Of a stretch of DNA of 64,000 nt, positions 58,338 to 64,000 are shown one piece after another (the stretch's first letter is position 1; each line of letters begins with the position of its first letter). The notes beneath the pieces were generated by a model. It saw only the letters and a list, made by a program, of their open reading frames with translations, did no database searches and was not told where the DNA came from. The translations under genes were made by a program, and so were the position numbers. Source of the DNA: Cryphonectria parasitica EP155 (taxonomy: Eukaryota; Ascomycota; Sordariomycetes; Diaporthales; Cryphonectriaceae); NCBI RefSeq assembly GCF_011745365.1, contig NW_024468909.1:6572001-6636000 (forward strand). Reading direction: 5' to 3'.

Positions 58338-61277
58338 TCATATAATGGCAACCCTCCTCATTTTCGCAGCCTCTCGAGCACGCACATACTCGTTACCACC
58401 TATCCCCAAGGGAGGGCTTGTGAGTTCGAAATACCCAACCCGGGTATAGACATCGCCATGCGCATCCGGGCCTTTGACGAGCACCAAGCCCGCTGCATGA
58501 TCGGGTACCCAGTCTCCTATTTCAGCAGGTACTTCCGCAGCCTCAGGTTGAGAAATTTGGACAAGACTACTGGTAGTCGACCTCCACTCCATGATGGTTA
58601 GACACAAAACATCTATTTTCCATCCCACGGGAGCCAGTCGTAGATCAACAAGGTCTGGCAAGAACCATACGTGGGGTCCAGCGCTGTCACCCCTCTCATA
58701 TAGAGGGTGGCTCCAATAAGAGCAATGCAACATGCTGGACAGATTCTGCGCGGTACACTCCGTCGTGAAGGCGAGGGTGGGCCCTTCTATGATCACCTGT
58801 GAGGGTGCGTTGTGCGTCCAGAAGGACGGTCTCAGCTCCATGAGTCGCGAGGTGTAACGGTACTCGTCCGCTCGATGGCCCCAAATGATCCGGCTATTCA
58901 TCGGACCTGGTGTGGCATATTCCGAAACTGTCTTGGGTACTGTGATATCGATGTTTTGTTCTCTCTCGTACATAACGAGGGCATCGGGTGCAGTACTTTT
59001 GGGATGTATAGTGTGTGCGAGGCCTGGTGCCTCACTAGGTCTGTGCGAGCCTGGCAGGCCCTTGCCCCACAGCCTTTGTGTTGACAGCCTCAGCCATCTG
59101 GATGTCTGACTTTTCTTTCTTTCCTCCTTTTCTGTCTGTAGCGCATCCTCCATACAAGCAGCAGCCTCCCATATGATGACGTTTGAGGCGTCCCGCGAAT
59201 AAAAACAAGAGTGATAGGAATATTCAAGGACGGCCTCGACAGAAGCCCAAGAGAGCGTGTTGACCATGGAGGATGTACAGAGACGCTGCTCAGATGGCTT
59301 CATCGAGTAAGATAAGCGACGCCCCGAGCCAGCTCTGGCCACCCAGAGAAGCGACGGAAGGAAGCAGTCGACAGGCAGTCCGTCGAAGAAAGCGGTTCCA
59401 GTCTTGTTTCTGAAATCGGACAGTACTCCGTAGAAGGCCGCCACCCTGTCTCTGGGTCTGGTGAGGTCCATGCAGGTATATTTCTGTATCATAGCCTTCC
59501 ACCACAACCAAAAGGCCGATTGCGAGTCTCTGTCTCTGGCGATGTTTCGAGCTCTGCAGATTTGCTTGAAATCTATTCGCGACGGAGAATCGTAGTAAGG
59601 GGGCTTTGTCTGCTTGGCTTCGTAGAGCAAGGACTCCGAACATTCCCAGGATACGGCTTCTAGTCCGAATTTGAGAATTCTTGGGCTCAACACACGCTCT
59701 TGTAGAACCCACGCGCGGCTGTACAGAGGTTGTTTCGGTTGTATTTTGTGATAATGCAGCCGACTGAACAATCGACAAGTAGATATTTTGATTTTGGTCG
59801 GGAAGCTGCAGGGTTGTCTCACCCGCGGATTGCGCCGCGAAAAGAAGCCCTCTGAACTATCTCTTGCACAGACCGCAGCGATGGTACAAAGAGCGTGGGT
59901 ATAAACAAGACCCATCTGCGCCGCCTCCTGCCTCCAGTCAACCTCGGAGTCTTGAAAGATGCACAGAGAGTCGATCCAGATATAGCGCTGCTTAAGCTTT
60001 CGGCATGCGTTGACAGCATCTTGAAGCGTCTGTGGGAGCTTAGACGCAGGAAAGCCCCGCGACATCTCACCGGCCGTGTTTGATGTTAATTTGTAGACGT
60101 TCGAGGTGCCCCAACAGTAACTAAGAGCGAGATATTGAACTGCGGAATCGTCGCCCGTCTTTAGACTGAGCCGGAGCTGTTGACTTCCATCCGGCGGCCC
60201 GACATCTACAAGTCGGGTTGGCCTAAACCGAGACGTTCCAACCGCATCGCGGCATGAGGCGTGGTGTTGACAGCATTCGGAAATCCACCGTTTGGCCAAC
60301 ACAAAGACTGCATCACTCCCTGTGCTTGTGCTGAGTAAGTGTCCCGTCCGGAGTGATTCCTCGACAGCTGACTGGTGTCTATGGAGTGTGGTTTGTTCGT
60401 CTTGGGTCTCGCCGCCACTTGTGTTCGCCTCCACGTCCAGGCCTTTCACCTTAAACAGTTTTAACTTCTTAGAGATCCCGTCTCTGAATTCAAGGGAGAT
60501 CCGTCGGGATGATGCAGGGCCCTGGTCCGGTTCCAGGCTCCTGTGCCACCAGGACCACTCAAGGACGAGTCGAGGTGGGCTGAGCGGCAAACATGCATAT
60601 TTTGGGAAGCAACTGCTCCGTAGCCGGCATACCACCTCGGCAAAGAGTTCGTCGCACACTATCGTACAAAGATGACACCCTTGCAAGGCTGAGGAGAGAA
60701 GGCTCGCACCCGAGGGATGGAACTCAAATGACTCCCGTAGATGCTTGGTGAACATGCGACCATGCGATTCTTCCGTTGGCTCAAAGTCTGGCATCGCGGG
60801 ATCCTCGTCGTGAACTCGATGATTCAGGACTCGAGACACACTACACGCCTTCTGGCAGTAGCCACAGAGACGATTCAAATCCACAGTACTATTTTCGTCG
60901 GCGAGGATATCGGCTGAAAGGAACGAGGGCGGGGACATGTTCGTCTCGAAATAGTCCACCAAGGCCTTGGAGTCCCACGTGGCGCTGTTCGGGATGGTGT
61001 TCTTGGGTCCATGGGGAGAACTCTCATATTCATCTTTCAGGCTTGACGCTGATGCGCTCACCGGGGCGTTGAAGGTTCTCAAGACAACCTGCGGGTCCGG
61101 TGAACGAAGGCAAGGGGCTGAGTGCACACAACCCAGCAGCACCAGCGCTGTGTCGGGATGAGCTGTCACAGCGGGACTGCCTGGTTCTGTATCCAAATCA
61201 TAGTATATGATGTCCACGGCAGGAACCGGTTTAGAGGACCTAGGCTCGCGTAGATCACCGGCCCCTTGGGCAGCCAT
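58338..61277 (-). CDS. HET-domain (heterokaryon incompatibility) protein
   Basis: Single-exon 979 aa. Residues 135-225 contain a Cys/His-containing region (LCGYCQKAC, GCHLCTIVCDEL) common before HET domains. The HET domain spans about 395-560. It shows LALSYCWG, TLQDAVNACRKLKQRYIWIDSLCIFQD (written here as consecutive motifs TLQDAV, YIWIDSLCI), DWRQEAAQMGLVYTHA and CTIAAVCARDS, followed by RAWVLQERVLSPRIL and a long helical C-terminal region with LTRPRDRVAAFYGVL. HET domains are TIR-like and trigger programmed cell death on recognition of non-self. No NACHT or repeat domain is fused, so this is a stand-alone HET effector. The gene is divergent from glucosidase I and convergent with the 1273-aa gene. 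The partner is unknown. Confidence 0.92.
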   Translation of the reverse strand: MAAQGAGDLREPRSSKPVPAVDIIYYDLDTEPGSPAVTAHPDTALVLLGCVHSAPCLRSPDPQVVLRTFNAPVSASASSLKDEYESSPHGPKNTIPNSATWDSKALVDYFETNMSPPSFLSADILADENSTVDLNRLCGYCQKACSVSRVLNHRVHDEDPAMPDFEPTEESHGRMFTKHLRESFEFHPSGASLLSSALQGCHLCTIVCDELFAEVVCRLRSSCFPKYACLPLSPPRLVLEWSWWHRSLEPDQGPASSRRISLEFRDGISKKLKLFKVKGLDVEANTSGGETQDEQTTLHRHQSAVEESLRTGHLLSTSTGSDAVFVLAKRWISECCQHHASCRDAVGTSRFRPTRLVDVGPPDGSQQLRLSLKTGDDSAVQYLALSYCWGTSNVYKLTSNTAGEMSRGFPASKLPQTLQDAVNACRKLKQRYIWIDSLCIFQDSEVDWRQEAAQMGLVYTHALCTIAAVCARDSSEGFFSRRNPRVRQPCSFPTKIKISTCRLFSRLHYHKIQPKQPLYSRAWVLQERVLSPRILKFGLEAVSWECSESLLYEAKQTKPPYYDSPSRIDFKQICRARNIARDRDSQSAFWLWWKAMIQKYTCMDLTRPRDRVAAFYGVLSDFRNKTGTAFFDGLPVDCFLPSLLWVARAGSGRRLSYSMKPSEQRLCTSSMVNTLSWASVEAVLEYSYHSCFYSRDASNVIIWEAAACMEDALQTEKEERKKSQTSRWLRLSTQRLWGKGLPGSHRPSEAPGLAHTIHPKSTAPDALVMYEREQNIDITVPKTVSEYATPGPMNSRIIWGHRADEYRYTSRLMELRPSFWTHNAPSQVIIEGPTLAFTTECTAQNLSSMLHCSYWSHPLYERGDSAGPHVWFLPDLVDLRLAPVGWKIDVLCLTIMEWRSTTSSLVQISQPEAAEVPAEIGDWVPDHAAGLVLVKGPDAHGDVYTRVGYFELTSPPLGIGGNEYVRAREAAKMRRVAII

Positions 61278-62246
61278 GTTGCAGGTTTGGTGTTGACGCC
61301 GTTAACGTGGATATTTGCTGTGGGGAAAAGGCCCAAGTCTCGTCTGGGTGCACTTGTGATGGAAGGGTACTACAACTTGATCCAAATTCTGAGATGAATT
61401 TATGTTCGAGGCGATCACGTGGCGCTACTGGAGGACTCGTTCCCTATGCAAGATAAGCAGTGTGTGTGGCACACCCCACCCAATCAACCCCAGTCATACA
61501 TGCATCTTTCGCGCCAATCTATCCCATGCGCATGCTGGACTCGTACATCTCATCACCCCTGACTGTCGTCCTTGTTTTTCTACTTCCTTTCCGTTTCGGC
61601 TTTCTTTTCTTTTGTGGAAGAGGGGGGGGGGGGCGTTAAGAACCTCGACGTTGCGCTCAATGATCCACACAAACCATCCAATTGGAATGCTTTGGCTGTT
61701 TCCCTCAATCTCTGAGTTTGTCTTGTAATCTCAAGATCGTGCACCGTGCACATGATGACAGAGCTGAGGGAGGAAACTTGTTTCAAGAAGGGGAAATGGT
61801 TGTAGTGAGGCTCTGCGAGGAAGACGGCTACTGTAGATGAGATGTCAAAGGGAAGTCAAAGTGCGAACGTTGAAATACTGATTAGGCTAGCAGTAAGATC
61901 TGCTAAAAAAGACAACTCCACTCAGTGCCAGGGGTTACTTCTCAGAGCCAGTGGGACGTGATGTGGGGCACCCCACGTCAGCCTCTCCAGGGGTACGTAC
62001 CTAGCCGTGCTAGCCTGCTGCAACATCGACCCTTCAAAAGAACACCTGTAGCTTCATGAGTCTGCAGTCCATCTTGAATACACCCCCAGAGCAGCATCTC
62101 GGCGACACAAACACATCCTGATCCCCAACAGATGTGCTCACTGCTGCTGACGACATCATCTTTCTGCATCAATTGCTTGTCAGTCAGATTTGTGAATTAA
62201 AAAGAAAATCATCCCATTACTGACGACAAGCAACCCCAATCCCACC
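61278..62246. other. divergent promoter region of HET and glucosidase I genes
   Basis: No gene seen. A run of 11 G occurs near 61623-61633. The region should contain both promoters. Confidence 0.5.
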
Positions 62247-64000
62247 ATGGCGACTCCTCGCCCGCTGGCTGTCCTGGTTGGCCTTCTCTCATCTTTTCTG
62301 CTGATTGCTGGCAGTTTTGCACAGGATGAGGCTGTCCTCAATGCAGAGATAGGCCGTCTGAACAACCAGAGCCTCCACTGGGGCCCCTACCGGCCCAATC
62401 TCTACTTTGGTGTACGCCAACGCGCACCTAACTCCTTATTGACTGGCCTCATGTGGTCCAATGTCGATAATTATCAGGTTGCACGCGACAGTAAGATCAC
62501 TTTCTGCAACATCCACCCCTCCCCTCTTATGTTCTAAATTCTTTGTCGTTTGACACACTTTTAGACTTCAGGTACACATGTGAGCAACACCAGGGAATGG
62601 CTGGCTATGGCTGGGACGAGTATGACATACGGAAGGGAGGCGTGCAGACCATCCATGATTCTGGCAACGGCATCGACATCACCACTTCTTTCATCAAGGT
62701 CCCTGGAGGTGCCAATGGCGGCAGCTGGGCAGCCAGGATCAAGGGCGTCCCTCGACCTGGCGTCCCCGATGATGCCAGGACCCAAGTCGTCCTCTTCCTC
62801 GGGCAGGAGGGTTTCGGCAGCACCATTGAGCCTCAGGCGGACGGCGATGATAACGGTTTCCCTAGTGATGTGACCTTCAGCGGAAGCTCAGACTCCCTTG
62901 GGAACTTCAAGGTTGTCGTCACGAAGGGTACGGGCGAGCACCCTCCGGCCGGAACGGACTTTGATGAGGACCAGGATCTGGAGAAGACCGTTGTTCAGTC
63001 CCTCAACGTGCCCCCAGAGCTTCTCTGGCAGGCAAAGGCCATCGCCATGCGCCAGATTAGCGAACGCATGAACGCGATGATGCCTCGCATCAACCAGGAG
63101 GCCCCGCCCCCGGCTTGGCAGATGTACGGGCTGTCCAACAAACCTGGTCTCGGCAACACGCACATCGTCCAGAAAATCTTTGAGGGCCCCTTCGAGTTCG
63201 ATATCCTCTTCTCTAGCGCCTCAGCCGGCAAGGAATTGACCAGCGACGACCTGACCCGGGAAATCAAGGAGACAACTGAGTCCTTCGGGGAGCGGTTCAC
63301 CAGTGTATTCGCACCTCAGGCTCCCTTCACGACGGACCGGTACAAGACCTTCGGCCGCAGCATGTTGTCCAACCTGATTGGTGGTATTGGCTACTTCTAC
63401 GGTCAGCACCTGGTCGACCGGTCCTACGCTGCTGAGTACGAGGAGGATGACGAAGGCTTCTGGGAGGCTGCTGCAGATGCGAGGAACCGCAAAGAGCAGA
63501 AGCTAGAAGGCCCGTATGAGCTGTTCTCAAGCATCCCCTCTCGGCCCTTCTTCCCAAGAGGCTTCCTTTGGGACGAGGGCTTCCACCTCCTCCCCATCGC
63601 TGATTGGGACATGGATCTGACTCTTGAGATTCTCAAGAGCTGGTTCAACCTCATGGACGAGGACGGCTGGATCCCCCGCGAGATGATCTTGGGTGAGGAG
63701 GCAAGGAGCAAGGTCCCCGAAGAGTTCCAAGTCCAGTATCCACACTACGCCAACCCGCCGACGCTCTTCTTCGTCATCGACACCTACATCGCCAAGTTAC
63801 AGAAGATCGCCAACGGCAGCGCCACCTCTCAGAAAGAGAAGCTTTCGCAAGGCGAAAGCCTCGGCACTGCCTATCTCGACAACTCGGAGCTCGGCCTGGA
63901 CTATCTCCGCCGTCTCTACCCGCTGATGCGCAGACAATTCGAGTGGTTCAAGAAGACCCAGTACGGCGACATCAAATCCTACGACCGCGAGGCTTACTCT
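62247..64000 (+). CDS. mannosyl-oligosaccharide glucosidase (glucosidase I, GH63), 3' end outside window
   Basis: Exons 62247-62490 and 62565 to the window edge, with a 74-nt intron (donor GTAAGA, acceptor TTTTAG) in phase. 560 residues are visible with no stop, against about 800-850 for full-length fungal enzymes. The N-terminus ([21 protein letters not shown]) is a signal peptide or anchor. [22 protein letters not shown] then LMWSN is the N-terminal GH63 signature; [31 protein letters not shown] and [21 protein letters not shown] are hallmarks of the catalytic (alpha/alpha)6 part. The enzyme acts in the ER lumen, removing the distal alpha-1,2-glucose from Glc3Man9GlcNAc2 after transfer to protein, the first N-glycan trimming step. 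The equivalent yeast gene is CWH41/GLS1. The gene is divergent from the HET gene. Confidence 0.95.

Noticed and set aside
1..64000. transposons, LTRs, CRISPR arrays or bacterial-type operons
   Set aside because: No terminal repeats, reverse transcriptase, transposase or spaced direct repeats were seen by eye; repeats present are simple microsatellites.

Overview
The window is nuclear DNA of a filamentous ascomycete (Pezizomycotina), most likely a Sordariomycete. The grounds are short introns of about 47-110 nt with GTNNGT donors and CTNAC/CTNAT branch sites, mixed-strand monocistronic genes, a HET-domain gene, a DUF1996 secreted protein, a fungal CorA-like protein, a Zrg17-type zinc transporter, an OPA1/Mgm1 dynamin and a GH63 glucosidase. 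Nothing looks bacterial, and I see no intact transposon and no CRISPR array. Many genes are spliced, so I rebuilt exon-intron structures by hand and checked reading phase across every junction given. No transcript data were available.

Layout: 1-6.2 kb is gene-poor. A Ser/Thr kinase with a DLG in place of DFG lies at 6.65-8.98 kb (+), followed by a possible 60-residue membrane peptide (-). A 4-exon gene fusing an active-looking kinase to a propeller-like C-terminus lies at 10.5-13.9 kb (-). A 10-exon amino-acid permease is at 14.5-17.2 kb (-) and a CorA-like membrane protein at 18-20.8 kb (+). HSP90 is at 21.4-23.6 kb (-), with a 5'UTR intron and upstream heat-shock elements. A two-TM protein is at 25.3-26.5 kb (-), a zinc transporter at 27.4-29.0 kb (+), and the mitochondrial fusion dynamin Mgm1 at 29.4-32.4 kb (-), convergent with the transporter. 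A 4-exon 184-aa gene is at 33.7-34.4 kb (-), a small secreted protein at 35.2-35.6 kb (-) and tRNA-Cys(GCA) at 37.5 kb (+). A secreted PLL-like beta-propeller lies at 38.5-39.8 kb (-), a tRNA-like Pol III element at 41.5 kb (+) and an unknown 275-aa gene at 42.6-43.6 kb (-). A 7.4-kb stretch without a convincing gene ends in a pyrimidine-rich leader. It is followed by a DUF1996 secreted protein (51.0-52.8 kb, +), a 1273-aa single-TM low-complexity protein (54.1-57.9 kb, +), a HET-domain protein (58.3-61.3 kb, -) and the 5' two-thirds of the ER glucosidase I gene (62.2 kb to the window end, +).

Most genes are independent housekeeping loci: chaperone, mitochondrial fusion, zinc transport and ER glycan trimming. 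Between them lies a set typical of fungal recognition or stress biology: HET, kinase-propeller, CorA-like, PLL-like propeller and secreted small proteins. The most unusual detail is the DUF1996 C-terminus. It has a dibasic (Kex2-type) site followed by a 15-residue tail that starts Asp-Ala-His (an ATCUN copper/nickel-binding motif) and has His at every odd position.
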